Under the pieces are notes generated by a model, which did no database searches, was not told the DNA's origin, and saw only the letters and a program-made list of their open reading frames with translations. The translations under genes were made by a program, and so were the position numbers. Of a stretch of DNA of 64,000 bases, positions 43,244 to 52,413 are shown in pieces (the stretch's first letter is position 1; the number at the start of each line of letters is the position of its first letter). The DNA comes from an uncultured Pelagibacteraceae bacterium. Its GTDB lineage: Bacteria > Pseudomonadota > Alphaproteobacteria > Pelagibacterales > Pelagibacteraceae. The stretch covers positions 22,631 to 86,630 of the forward strand of contig CACOLY010000002.1 of the NCBI GenBank assembly GCA_902628195.1. The letters run 5' to 3'.

Positions 43244-45622
43244 TTATTGAATACTAGCTTGAGATTTGTCGTCTTTTTTTGAAATATCAACCTCAACCCA
43301 TTCTATTTTTTTGAGTTCTTTAGTTAATGCAATTTTTAAAACTTCATCAGCATTTTCAACAGGTGTAATTTTAATTTCATCTATTATCTTTTTTGGCATA
43401 TCTACCAAATCTTTTTCATTTTCTTTTGGTATTAAAACTTCTTTAATTCCTGCTCTATGAGCTGCAAGTAATTTTTCTTTCAAACCTCCTATAGGAAGGA
43501 CTTGACCTGTAATTGTAACCTCACCAGTCATAGCTATATCCTTTCTAGCAGGAATATTTGTAATTGATGAAACTATAGATGTTACCATACCTATACCAGC
43601 TGATGGACCATCTTTTGGTGTAGCTCCTTCAGGAACATGAATATGAAAATCTTTTTTTTCAAATAATGGAGGAATAATTCCATATTCTAAGCATTTAGAT
43701 CTTACAAAAGATTTTGCAGCTTTTACGGATTCCTGCATTACATCACCGAGTTTACCCGTGATTTGCATTTTACCTTTTCCTGGCATTGTCACTGTCTCTA
43801 TTTTTAAAATTTCTCCACCATATTCGGTCCAGGCCAAACCAGTTACTATACCAACTCTATTTTCTGACTCTAATTCACCAAACTTATATTTTGGTACCCC
43901 AAGAAAATCTGATAAATTTTTAGGATTAACAGTCACTTCTTTTTCTTCACCTGAAACAACTTTTTTTACTACCTTTCTCGCAATTTTAGAAATTTCTCTT
44001 TCTAAATTTCTTACTCCTGACTCTTTTGTGTAACTTCTAATAACTTCTTTTATTATATCATCCTCTAACTTCATCTCATTATCTTTTACACCATTATCCT
44101 TTATTTGTTTTGGAAGTAAAAATTTATTAGCAATATTTATTTTTTCGTCTTCAGTATAACCAGCTAATCTTATTACTTCCATTCTATCTAACAATGGCGG
44201 TAGGATATTTAATGTATTAGCTGTAGTCACAAACATTACGTCAGACAAATCATAATCAACTTCTAAGTAATGATCATTAAATGTTGTGTTTTGTTCAGGA
44301 TCTAAAGCTTCTAATAATGCAGAAGATGGATCTCCTCTATAATCATTTCCAATTTTGTCAATTTCATCTAATAAAATTAATGGATTTTTGGTACCAGCTT
44401 TTTTCATCATCTGAATTATTTTTCCTGGCAAAGAACCAATGTAAGTTCTTCTGTGACCTCTTATTTCTGCTTCATCTCTCATACCACCAACTGACATTCT
44501 CACAAACTCTCTATTTGTTGCTTTAGCAATTGATTTTCCCAAAGAAGTTTTTCCTACACCAGGAGGGCCTACCAAACATAAGATTGGGCCTTTGATTTTT
44601 TCCATTCTTTTTTGAACTGCGAGGAACTCAACAATTCTCTCTTTGACTTTTTCTAAACCAAAATGATCTTTATCTAAAATATTTAATGCTTTTTTTAAAT
44701 CTATATCAACCTCACTTTTTTTATGCCATGGCAATTCAGTCATCCAATCTAAATAATTTCTAACTACTGTTGCTTCTGCAGACATTGGACTCATATTCTT
44801 TAACTTCTTAAGTTCTTGCATACATTTTTTTTCAACATCTTTAGGCATTTTTGCTTTAAGTATCGCTTTATTCAGACTTGAACTTTCATCTTTTCCATCC
44901 TCAATTTCTCCTAGCTCTTTCTGAATAGCTTTTAATTGTTCATTCAAATAGTATTCTCTTTGAGTTTTTTCCATTTGAGTTTTAACTCTACCCCTAATTC
45001 TTTTTTCAACACCAATAATGCTTGTTTCATTTTCCATTATTTTGATAATGGCATTCAGTCTTTTTTTAACATCTACAGTTTCAAAAATTTGTTGTTTTTC
45101 AGAAATTGTAGCTGTTATGTGTGAGGCTATATTATCAGCAATTTGTGACGGTTCTTTTAACTGTTTTATTGAATTAATTGTTTCATTTGAAATCTTCTTA
45201 TTTATTGAAGTTAATTTTTCCAATCTCCTTAAAGCTGTAGCTGCCAAAGGATATAAATCTTCATCTTTATCAGCTATATCGTTATAAATTGAATAATCAC
45301 ACGAAATAAATTTTTCATTGTCTTTAAAATCTAAAATTTTTACCCTTTTTAATCCTTCAACTAAAACTTTGACTGTTCCATCTGGTAGCTTAAGCAATTG
45401 CAGAATATTACCCTCACAACCATACATAAAAATATCTGTCTTTTTAGGATCATCTATTTCTGAATTTTTTTGAGTAACTAATATGATTTTTTTATCTTTT
45501 TTCATTACCTCATTTAATGCTGAAATAGATTTGTCTCTTCCCACAAATAAAGGAATAACCATACTCGGAAAGACTACTATGTCTCTAAGTGGCAAAAGTG
45601 GTGATGATAATTTAACGTCCAT
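43244..45622 (-). CDS. lon: ATP-dependent Lon protease
   Basis: ORF; GPPGVGKTSLGKSIA, DGPSAGIGM catalytic Ser, TGEVTITGQVLPIGGLKEKLLAAHRAG. Confidence 0.97.
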   Translation of the reverse strand: MDVKLSSPLLPLRDIVVFPSMVIPLFVGRDKSISALNEVMKKDKKIILVTQKNSEIDDPKKTDIFMYGCEGNILQLLKLPDGTVKVLVEGLKRVKILDFKDNEKFISCDYSIYNDIADKDEDLYPLAATALRRLEKLTSINKKISNETINSIKQLKEPSQIADNIASHITATISEKQQIFETVDVKKRLNAIIKIMENETSIIGVEKRIRGRVKTQMEKTQREYYLNEQLKAIQKELGEIEDGKDESSSLNKAILKAKMPKDVEKKCMQELKKLKNMSPMSAEATVVRNYLDWMTELPWHKKSEVDIDLKKALNILDKDHFGLEKVKERIVEFLAVQKRMEKIKGPILCLVGPPGVGKTSLGKSIAKATNREFVRMSVGGMRDEAEIRGHRRTYIGSLPGKIIQMMKKAGTKNPLILLDEIDKIGNDYRGDPSSALLEALDPEQNTTFNDHYLEVDYDLSDVMFVTTANTLNILPPLLDRMEVIRLAGYTEDEKINIANKFLLPKQIKDNGVKDNEMKLEDDIIKEVIRSYTKESGVRNLEREISKIARKVVKKVVSGEEKEVTVNPKNLSDFLGVPKYKFGELESENRVGIVTGLAWTEYGGEILKIETVTMPGKGKMQITGKLGDVMQESVKAAKSFVRSKCLEYGIIPPLFEKKDFHIHVPEGATPKDGPSAGIGMVTSIVSSITNIPARKDIAMTGEVTITGQVLPIGGLKEKLLAAHRAGIKEVLIPKENEKDLVDMPKKIIDEIKITPVENADEVLKIALTKELKKIEWVEVDISKKDDKSQASIQ

Positions 45623-45683
45623 TGATCTAAATATGGATATTATAATCTATATTGCAATACCTTTTTCGCCTTTATTAAGGATA

Positions 45684-46952
45684 TTAAGCCGCTGATGTTT
45701 TGTCAGTCTTAGTTTTATTATCACTTTTGGAGTGTACTATGATTGGTTGGCTCTGACCTTTTACCGCAGAAGCATCTACAATTACCTCTTCTATGTTATC
45801 TTTACTTGGAAGATCATACATAGTTTTTAACAAGGTATTTTCTAATATTGATCTTAATCCTCTTGCTCCAGTTTTCTTTTTGATAGCTTTCTGAGCTATT
45901 TCCTTCAAAGCATTTTCTTTAAATGTAAGCTTTGCCCCATCAAGTTTAAACAATTCTTGATATTGTTTAATTAAAGAATTTTTTGGCTCTTGAAGTATTT
46001 TTATCAAAGATTTTTCATCTAAATCATCCAATGTAGCAATCATAGGTAATCTACCAATAAATTCAGGTATCAATCCATATCTTAGTAAGTCTTCAGGTTC
46101 TAAACCTTTCATCCATTCACCTGTTTTTTTATCTTTTATGTTTTTCACGTCAGCTCCAAATCCAATGGAACTACCTTTATCTCTTTGTGAAATAATCTTG
46201 TCTAGTCCAGCAAAAGCACCACCACAAATAAATAAAATATTTGTTGTATCGACTTGCAAAAATTCTTGTTGTGGATGTTTTCTACCACCTTGAGGAGGAA
46301 CACTTGCAATTGTACCTTCCATTATTTTAAGTAAAGCTTGCTGTACTCCTTCACCTGATACATCTCTTGTAATTGAAGGATTTTCAGATTTTCTACTTAT
46401 CTTATCAACTTCATCAATGTAAACGATTCCCCTTTGAGCTTTTTCAACATTGTAGTCTGCTGCTTGTAATAATTTTAAAATTATATTTTCTACATCCTCA
46501 CCAACATAACCTGCTTCAGTTAGAGTTGTGGCATCTGCCATTGTAAATGGAACATCTAAAATTCTAGCCAAAGTTTGAGCTAACAAAGTTTTTCCACAAC
46601 CTGTTGGACCAACTAAAAGAATATTTGATTTAGCTAATTCAACATTTTTACTTGTCTTATTTTCATAATTTAATCTTTTATAATGATTGTGCACTGCAAC
46701 AGATAAAACTTTTTTTGCATGATTTTGGCCAATGACATAATCATCTAAAACTGCACAAATTTCCTTTGGAGAAGGCAAGCCATCTTGATGTTTAACAAAA
46801 GTATCTTTGCTTTCTTCTTTGATAATATCCATACATAGCTCAACACACTCGTCACATATAAAAACTGTAGGTCCAGCTATAAGTTTTCTAACTTCGTGTT
46901 GGCTTTTTCCACAGAATGAACAGTAAAGTATATTTTTATTATTTGTGCTCAT
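45684..46952 (-). CDS. clpX: ClpX ATPase subunit
   Basis: ORF; zinc finger CSFCGKSQ...[23 protein letters not shown]. Confidence 0.97.
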   Translation of the reverse strand: MSTNNKNILYCSFCGKSQHEVRKLIAGPTVFICDECVELCMDIIKEESKDTFVKHQDGLPSPKEICAVLDDYVIGQNHAKKVLSVAVHNHYKRLNYENKTSKNVELAKSNILLVGPTGCGKTLLAQTLARILDVPFTMADATTLTEAGYVGEDVENIILKLLQAADYNVEKAQRGIVYIDEVDKISRKSENPSITRDVSGEGVQQALLKIMEGTIASVPPQGGRKHPQQEFLQVDTTNILFICGGAFAGLDKIISQRDKGSSIGFGADVKNIKDKKTGEWMKGLEPEDLLRYGLIPEFIGRLPMIATLDDLDEKSLIKILQEPKNSLIKQYQELFKLDGAKLTFKENALKEIAQKAIKKKTGARGLRSILENTLLKTMYDLPSKDNIEEVIVDASAVKGQSQPIIVHSKSDNKTKTDKTSAA

Positions 46953-47041
46953 AAAATTTTAGACGAATCAATAAAGTTACTTTATTATAAATGACTTATA
47001 TAGATCAAGTTTTGAATATTGGTAATTCAACATATGGTATT

Positions 47042-47653
47042 TTATAATCTTTTTTCCACAACTTCGTCTATTAATCCAAAGGATTTTGCAGACTCAGCAG
47101 TCATAAAATTATCTCTTTCTAATGCAGATTTAATTTCATCTACAGTTTTACCAGTATGTTTAGAATAAATTTCATTTAATCTTTTTTTTAAAGACAAAAC
47201 TTCATTTGCATGAATTTCAATATCTGTAGCTTGGCCTTGAAATCCAGCTGAAGGTTGATGAACCATAATTCTAGAATTTGGTAGAGAAAATCTTTTTCCT
47301 TTGGTGCCAGCAGCTAATAAAAAAGATCCCATAGAAGCTGCCTGTCCTATGCATAATGTAGAAATATTTGGTTTAACATATTGCATTGTGTCGTAAATTC
47401 CTAAGCCAGCAGTCACTAAGCCTCCCGGACTATTTATATATAAATAAATTTCTTTTTTTGGGTCTTCAGCTTCCAAAAATAAAAGTTGAGCTGTAACTAA
47501 AGATGCTACGTTATCATTTATTTGCCCTGTCAAAAAAATAATTCTTTCTTTTAAAAGTCTTGAATAAATATCGTATGCACGTTCACCCCTGTTAGATTGT
47601 TCAACAACCATAGGTACTAAATTGCTCATATGTTCTGATAAAATTTTACTCAT
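47042..47653 (-). CDS. clpP: ClpP protease subunit
   Basis: [39 protein letters not shown]. Confidence 0.97.
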   Translation of the reverse strand: MSKILSEHMSNLVPMVVEQSNRGERAYDIYSRLLKERIIFLTGQINDNVASLVTAQLLFLEAEDPKKEIYLYINSPGGLVTAGLGIYDTMQYVKPNISTLCIGQAASMGSFLLAAGTKGKRFSLPNSRIMVHQPSAGFQGQATDIEIHANEVLSLKKRLNEIYSKHTGKTVDEIKSALERDNFMTAESAKSFGLIDEVVEKRL

Positions 47654-47685
47654 AAGTTGATTCGTTTTACTTATACAACTTGAGA

Positions 47686-49122
47686 TTACTTTTTGCTAAC
47701 TTTTTTTGTTTTTTTCGAAGATGTTTTTGATTTAGAAGATTTTAAACTAGTCTTTTTTACTGTTTCTTTTTTAGTTTGAGCTTTTTTTGTATCTTTTTCA
47801 CTTTTGTTCTCTTCATTAATCTTTGGTTCTTGATTTTGAGATTGTTTTAGGATTTTTTCTGCCTCATTTTTTGATATTTCTTTTTTATTACTTTTGGCTT
47901 TATCTTTTATATGACTTAAAATTTTTTCTTCATAAACAGTCCCTCTTAAACTTGCAACAGCTGATGGATTTTTTTGATAAAAATCCATTACCATCTTTTC
48001 TTGACCAGGCATCATTCTAATTTGTTTTTGAATTTCAGTTTGAAGCTCCTGTTCAGAGACTTTTATATTATTTTTTTCACCTACTTCATTCAATATTAAT
48101 CCAACTTTAATTCTTTTTTTTGCAACTTCTTCAAAATTTTTTCTACTTTCTTTTGCATCTTTTTCTGACATTCCCTGAGATAAAACCTTAATCTCTTCAT
48201 CAATTAAATTTTCAGGTATTTCATTCACTTTAAATTTTTCTATTTCTTTTAAAATTTGATTTTTAGTAAGTCGATCTAATGAATTTTTATACTCATCATT
48301 AATTTGTTTAGAAATTAATGATTTTAAATCTTTTAAATCTTTAGCACCCAAATTTTTTGCAAATTCATCATTGATCTCTACTTTCTCAGGATTTTTTACT
48401 GAAATGATCTTGCACTTAAATTGTGCTTTTTTATTAATCAATTCTTTTTCAGGAAAATTTTCAGGAAGTATAGCATCAACAATCTTCTCGTCATCTTTTT
48501 TAACTCCAACTAATTGTTTATCAAATCCTTTTAAAAATAAATCTTTTCCTAATGTAAGTTGAGTATTTTTTCCCTCTCCACCTTTAAACGGTTTGCCATC
48601 AATAGAAGCATTATAATCAAAAATAACTAAATCTCCTTCCTTAGATTTTATATCTGGTTTTGTCTCTTTAAAATTTGGTTGATTTTTAGCTATTTCATTT
48701 ATTCTCTTGTCTGCCTCAGTATCTTCAATCTTAACTGAGTATTGATCAAATTTTATATTTTCTATAGCTTTGATATCTACCTTAGGTAACTCAGTTACTG
48801 AAATAACATATTCTAAATCTTTGTCTTCCCCATAAGTTTTTAAATCCAACTTAGGTTGTCCAGCGGGTTTAATTTTGTTTTCTTCTAATGCTTTTGTTGT
48901 GGTTTCTTTAAGCACTTTGTCTAAAACTTCACCAAATACAGCTTTACCAAATTGTCTTTTTAAAACTTCTTTTGGAACTTTTCCTGGTCTGAAGCCTTTT
49001 AAATTTACTGAACCTTTTATTTCCTCATATTTTTCATCCATATAAGAATTCATTATTTTCTTATCGATGAAAATTTTTAAATCTTTATTTAAACCTTTTT
49101 TATTTTCTACAGTAACTTTCAT
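47686..49122 (-). CDS. tig: Trigger factor (start set at [11 protein letters not shown]; the ORF to 49164 runs into tRNA-Leu)
   Basis: [25 protein letters not shown]-like domain; Lys-rich C-terminal tail. Confidence 0.95.
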   Translation of the reverse strand: MKVTVENKKGLNKDLKIFIDKKIMNSYMDEKYEEIKGSVNLKGFRPGKVPKEVLKRQFGKAVFGEVLDKVLKETTTKALEENKIKPAGQPKLDLKTYGEDKDLEYVISVTELPKVDIKAIENIKFDQYSVKIEDTEADKRINEIAKNQPNFKETKPDIKSKEGDLVIFDYNASIDGKPFKGGEGKNTQLTLGKDLFLKGFDKQLVGVKKDDEKIVDAILPENFPEKELINKKAQFKCKIISVKNPEKVEINDEFAKNLGAKDLKDLKSLISKQINDEYKNSLDRLTKNQILKEIEKFKVNEIPENLIDEEIKVLSQGMSEKDAKESRKNFEEVAKKRIKVGLILNEVGEKNNIKVSEQELQTEIQKQIRMMPGQEKMVMDFYQKNPSAVASLRGTVYEEKILSHIKDKAKSNKKEISKNEAEKILKQSQNQEPKINEENKSEKDTKKAQTKKETVKKTSLKSSKSKTSSKKTKKVSKK

Positions 49123-49134
49123 AAAATATTTAAA

Positions 49135-49219
49135 TGGTAGGGCGAAAAGGACTCGAACCTTCACAGATTGCTCTATCGGTTCCTAAGACCGACGCGTCTA
49201 CCAATTCCGCCATCGCCCC
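49135..49219 (-). tRNA. tRNA-Leu (anticodon TAG)
   Basis: GGGGCGATGGCGGAATTGGTAGACGCGTCGGTCTTAGGAACCGATAGAGCAATCTGTGAAGGTTCGAGTCCTTTTCGCCCTACCA; class II with long variable arm; CCA encoded. Confidence 0.95.
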
Positions 49220-49307
49220 ACAAATTTAGAGGTTTTATATATTATTGAAACTATTTGTCCAACGACATTTATTATAAAATTTATTATTTTTCCTTTATAA
49301 TATAAGT

Positions 49308-49559
49308 ATGATTATTTCACCTTGTATTAGTATTTGTAAAACAGATCCTAAAACTGGATATTGCTATGATTGTGGCAGAAATAATGAAGAAAAAAAAATT
49401 TGGAAACAAGAAAATACAACCGATGAGTGGAAAAAAAATAACATAGAATTAATAAAAAAAAGATTATCAGGGTGGCAGTTAAAAAGCTTTGAAGAGTCCT
49501 ATACTTATAAAATTAATAATGGTATTTCTCTTTTTAAAAAAAGTTTAAAAAATGAGTAA
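49308..49559 (+). CDS. DUF1289 family small Cys-rich protein
   Basis: ORF 83 aa; CISICKTDPKTGYCYDCGRN and downstream Trp/Arg-rich DUF1289 pattern. Confidence 0.85.
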   Translation: MIISPCISICKTDPKTGYCYDCGRNNEEKKIWKQENTTDEWKKNNIELIKKRLSGWQLKSFEESYTYKINNGISLFKKSLKNE

Positions 49560-49725
49560 AACTTCAATAGTAATTATTATCTATATATTGGGATTAATTT
49601 TTGGTGCATTATTTTTAGATATATGGAGTGCAGAAACGAATATATTAAAAGGTTTATTAGGACTAGGTTGGACTGCTCTACTCTTAATAGGTATCTTTTT
49701 TACCGAAAAAAAAGAAAAAGAATAA
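49552..49725 (+). CDS. Small predicted membrane protein, 57 aa (not in supplied ORF track)
   Basis: ATG overlaps end of DUF1289 ORF; MSKTSIVIIIYILGLIFGALFLDIWSAETNILKGLLGLGWTALLLIGIFFTEKKEKE: two TM segments. Confidence 0.65.
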   Translation: MSKTSIVIIIYILGLIFGALFLDIWSAETNILKGLLGLGWTALLLIGIFFTEKKEKE

Positions 49726-49730
49726 TTTGA

Positions 49731-49853
49731 TTATTTTTTCTTGCTTTTAATTAAAAATTTTTTTTTTAACTGAAATTTATTGTTACTAATATTGCTTCGG
49801 TGCCTAGCATAAGCTTGTTTTTGGGCAAGTTTCATAGCTTTTTTAGATGACAT
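49731..49853 (-). CDS. Small highly basic protein, 40 aa (not in supplied ORF track)
   Basis: MSSKKAMKLAQKQAYARHRSNISNNKFQLKKKFLIKSKKK; fills the gap between two genes exactly. Confidence 0.45.
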   Translation of the reverse strand: MSSKKAMKLAQKQAYARHRSNISNNKFQLKKKFLIKSKKK

Positions 49854-49857
49854 AATC

Positions 49858-50415
49858 CTAATAATCCATTTCAATATTGTCTAATATGTTAAAATTTTTA
49901 TCTGTAATTACAATTTCACCTGAGCTTGGCGCATAATTCAGTGCCTCAGATATTACAACATAATGAGTGACTAAGACTAAATTTTTATCACTTTTCCAAC
50001 TATTAACATATTTTTTTAAATTAATCATTTGAGATTTCTTATTTTTAGCAAATTTTGAACTATAAAACGAGTTAAGAAATTTTTTAGTTTTAAAATTATT
50101 AAAAGCAATTGATGAAGTTTCTTTACATCTGCACCACTCACTAGATAAAACTTTATCTATTTTTACTTTTTTATTTCTAAAAAATTCACCAATATTTACT
50201 GCTTGTTTTCTCCCTTCCTTACTTAAATTTCTCTGGGTGGAACAATCGTTTAAATTGAAATTACTTGGATCACCACTCCCAGGTGCATATGCATGTCTAA
50301 TAAATATTAATTTTCCACCATCTTCAAGTTGATTTAATAATTTTTTATTGAAATCTGCTTTAACTGATGATGTTAAAGATATAAATATTATTAAAAAAAA
50401 TTTTAAAAATTTCAT
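49858..50415 (-). CDS. Secreted histidine phosphatase superfamily protein
   Basis: ORF; signal peptide, LIFIRHAYAPGSGDP RHG-like motif, SEWCRCKETS, LVTHYVVIS. Confidence 0.85.
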   Translation of the reverse strand: MKFLKFFLIIFISLTSSVKADFNKKLLNQLEDGGKLIFIRHAYAPGSGDPSNFNLNDCSTQRNLSKEGRKQAVNIGEFFRNKKVKIDKVLSSEWCRCKETSSIAFNNFKTKKFLNSFYSSKFAKNKKSQMINLKKYVNSWKSDKNLVLVTHYVVISEALNYAPSSGEIVITDKNFNILDNIEMDY

Positions 50416-50417
50416 TA

Positions 50418-51098
50418 ATGGATATTAGATTAGAAAATTTAAACAAAACAATAGTTAATTGCAAAAAATGTCCGAGACTAGTTAAATTTGTTCAAAAAAT
50501 AAGTACACAAAAAAGAAAACAAAATATGAATGAGGTCTACTGGGGTAAACCTGTTCCTGGTTTTGGAAATTTAAATTCAAGATTAGCTATTATTGGACTT
50601 GCCCCTGCGGCTCATGGTGGCACAAGAACAGGAAGAGCTTTTACAGGCGATAAATCAGGAGATTTTTTGTTTAAATGTTTATACGAAGTAGGTATTTCAA
50701 ATTATCCGTATTCAAAGAATTTAAATGATAATTTAAAGTTAAAATCTACTTATATTACCAATATACTTAAATGTGTACCACCTGAAGACAAACCTTTAAG
50801 TAATGAAATATCTAATTGTTCCAATTTTTTTGATGAAGAAATATTATCTCTAAAAAAACTAAAAGTAATTGTTGCATTGGGTAAAGTTGCTTTTGATAAT
50901 TGTATAAAATTATATAAACAAAAATTTGATATAAGACAAAAATTTATTTTTAAACATGGCAAATCTCAGTTATTACCTGATGGAATAATTATTTTATCTA
51001 GTTATCATCCAAGTCCAAGAAATGTTAACACAAAACTTGTTTCAAATAAAATGATGGTAGATTTATTTAAAAAAGCAAAAAAACTTGCTAAGTTTTAA
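50418..51098 (+). CDS. Family-5 (UdgB-type) uracil-DNA glycosylase
   Basis: ORF; NCKKCPRLV Cys motif, GLAPAAHGGTRTGRAFTGDKSGDFLF, SSYHPSPRNVNT. Confidence 0.9.
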   Translation: MDIRLENLNKTIVNCKKCPRLVKFVQKISTQKRKQNMNEVYWGKPVPGFGNLNSRLAIIGLAPAAHGGTRTGRAFTGDKSGDFLFKCLYEVGISNYPYSKNLNDNLKLKSTYITNILKCVPPEDKPLSNEISNCSNFFDEEILSLKKLKVIVALGKVAFDNCIKLYKQKFDIRQKFIFKHGKSQLLPDGIIILSSYHPSPRNVNTKLVSNKMMVDLFKKAKKLAKF

Positions 51099-51510
51099 TA
51101 GTATCACAAAAATAAGGTTTAAATTTAGAATATATTTCATCTGGAATTTTTATAGGTTTTCCCTCTTTATTTACAAAAACTAAATGAACCTGAGCCTCTA
51201 CAATGACCTCTTCTCCTTTAGTAATTATTTGATTCATAAAAAATGAAGTTTTAGTAATTGATTTTACAAAAGATCTTACAGTCAATTCATCTTCCAAATA
51301 AGATGATTTTTTATATTCAATATTGCATGATTTAACGATTATTAATGAATTAAATTTATCTTTAACTATTTTATTACTAAAACCAATCGAAAACAAAGCT
51401 TCAGTTCTAGCTCTTTCTAAATATCTTAGATAGTTTGCATAATATACTACACCAGCAGAGTCGGTATCCTCATAATAAACTTTTAACTTATGAAAGAAAT
51501 TTTCATGCAT
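51088..51510 (-). CDS. YbgC/4-hydroxybenzoyl-CoA-type thioesterase
   Basis: ORF; VYYEDTDSAGVVYYANYLRYLERARTEAL hotdog motif. Confidence 0.93.
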   Translation of the reverse strand: MHENFFHKLKVYYEDTDSAGVVYYANYLRYLERARTEALFSIGFSNKIVKDKFNSLIIVKSCNIEYKKSSYLEDELTVRSFVKSITKTSFFMNQIITKGEEVIVEAQVHLVFVNKEGKPIKIPDEIYSKFKPYFCDTIKT

Positions 51511-51536
51511 TTTATAAAATTATATCAAAAATTTCA

Positions 51537-52187
51537 TCAATTTGCTGAAAAATAGATATTTTGAAAATAGGCAATTGCTTTCATTTTAGAATTATCTGTG
51601 TCAGACATTATGGCTAGCCCATCAAGTTCATTTACATCCAAATCGTGAAACTTTTTAAAATCTTCTTTAACATTTGCCTTAACGGTAACCCATTTATTGA
51701 GATTATTTTTAGTCGTGGATAAAACATTATCTATAGATTTTTTGGTGTATGGACTTGGTGAATTAAATCCAATTTTATTATTACTTGAAAATACATAGTT
51801 TATTGCTCTATTAGATAGTGGTGTTGCACCAGTCTTTTTTATGACAAAAACTCTCGCTGCAAAATCATGTCCTTTCTTCGAATTTTCTTTAATACCAGAT
51901 AAATCTTTCTCAACTTTCCATGTAATATTTATGAAAGGAGTCTTGTTTAGGTCAATTTTTAATTCTTTTCCTAGACCGGAAGCGGCATTATCAGCTACAG
52001 CTTTTAAAAAATTACCTTTTTCATTCGATCCAACACTATAATTTGTATTATTATCAGCACCTCTTACTTTTCTAACTTCAAGTTTTGAAAGCTCAGATTC
52101 ATTAAATTCAAATACGCTTATTACCTCTGCCGTACTTATCTCAGTGGATAAAAAAATAATAACTAAAAATTTTAAAATTATTTTCAT
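51537..52187 (-). CDS. DUF3047 family secreted protein
   Basis: ORF; signal peptide; WKVEKDLSGIKENSKKGHDFAARVFVI, INYVFSSN. Confidence 0.75.
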   Translation of the reverse strand: MKIILKFLVIIFLSTEISTAEVISVFEFNESELSKLEVRKVRGADNNTNYSVGSNEKGNFLKAVADNAASGLGKELKIDLNKTPFINITWKVEKDLSGIKENSKKGHDFAARVFVIKKTGATPLSNRAINYVFSSNNKIGFNSPSPYTKKSIDNVLSTTKNNLNKWVTVKANVKEDFKKFHDLDVNELDGLAIMSDTDNSKMKAIAYFQNIYFSAN

Positions 52188-52269
52188 AAACTTTTAAAAA
52201 AATTGTTAATACATTATTTTGACAAAATTTAAACAATCAAAAATCAATTTCTAATTATATATATTAATC

Positions 52270-52413
52270 ATGAAGACAATTTCCATTTTTATTCTCTTAA
52301 TTTACTGGTCAATAATGATTTTTGCTCCAGTCATGTCAAAAGATGTGAAATTTGGTAGAATTAAACTAAATCAGACTAAAATATTAGAACCGAAAGCAAA
52401 AGTTAATAGGTAG
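52270..52413 (+). CDS. Small putative secreted peptide, 47 aa
   Basis: MKTISIFILLIYWSIMIFAPVMSKDVKFGRIKLNQTKILEPKAKVNR; hydrophobic leader; not in supplied ORF track; 11-bp convergent overlap with next gene. Confidence 0.35.
   Translation: MKTISIFILLIYWSIMIFAPVMSKDVKFGRIKLNQTKILEPKAKVNR

Noticed and set aside
43266-45287. Several 60-90-aa plus-strand ORFs
   Set aside because: All antisense to lon; spurious open frames.
46953-47041. Heat-shock (RpoH-type) promoter ahead of clpX
   Set aside because: CTTGA is present, but spacing to any -10-like element does not fit the alphaproteobacterial CTTG-N17-CYTATNT pattern; too weak to call.
49123-49164. Upstream start MKVRVLFALPFKYF for trigger factor
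   Set aside because: Would place coding sequence inside the tRNA-Leu gene; [11 protein letters not shown] at 49122 is the normal trigger factor N-terminus.
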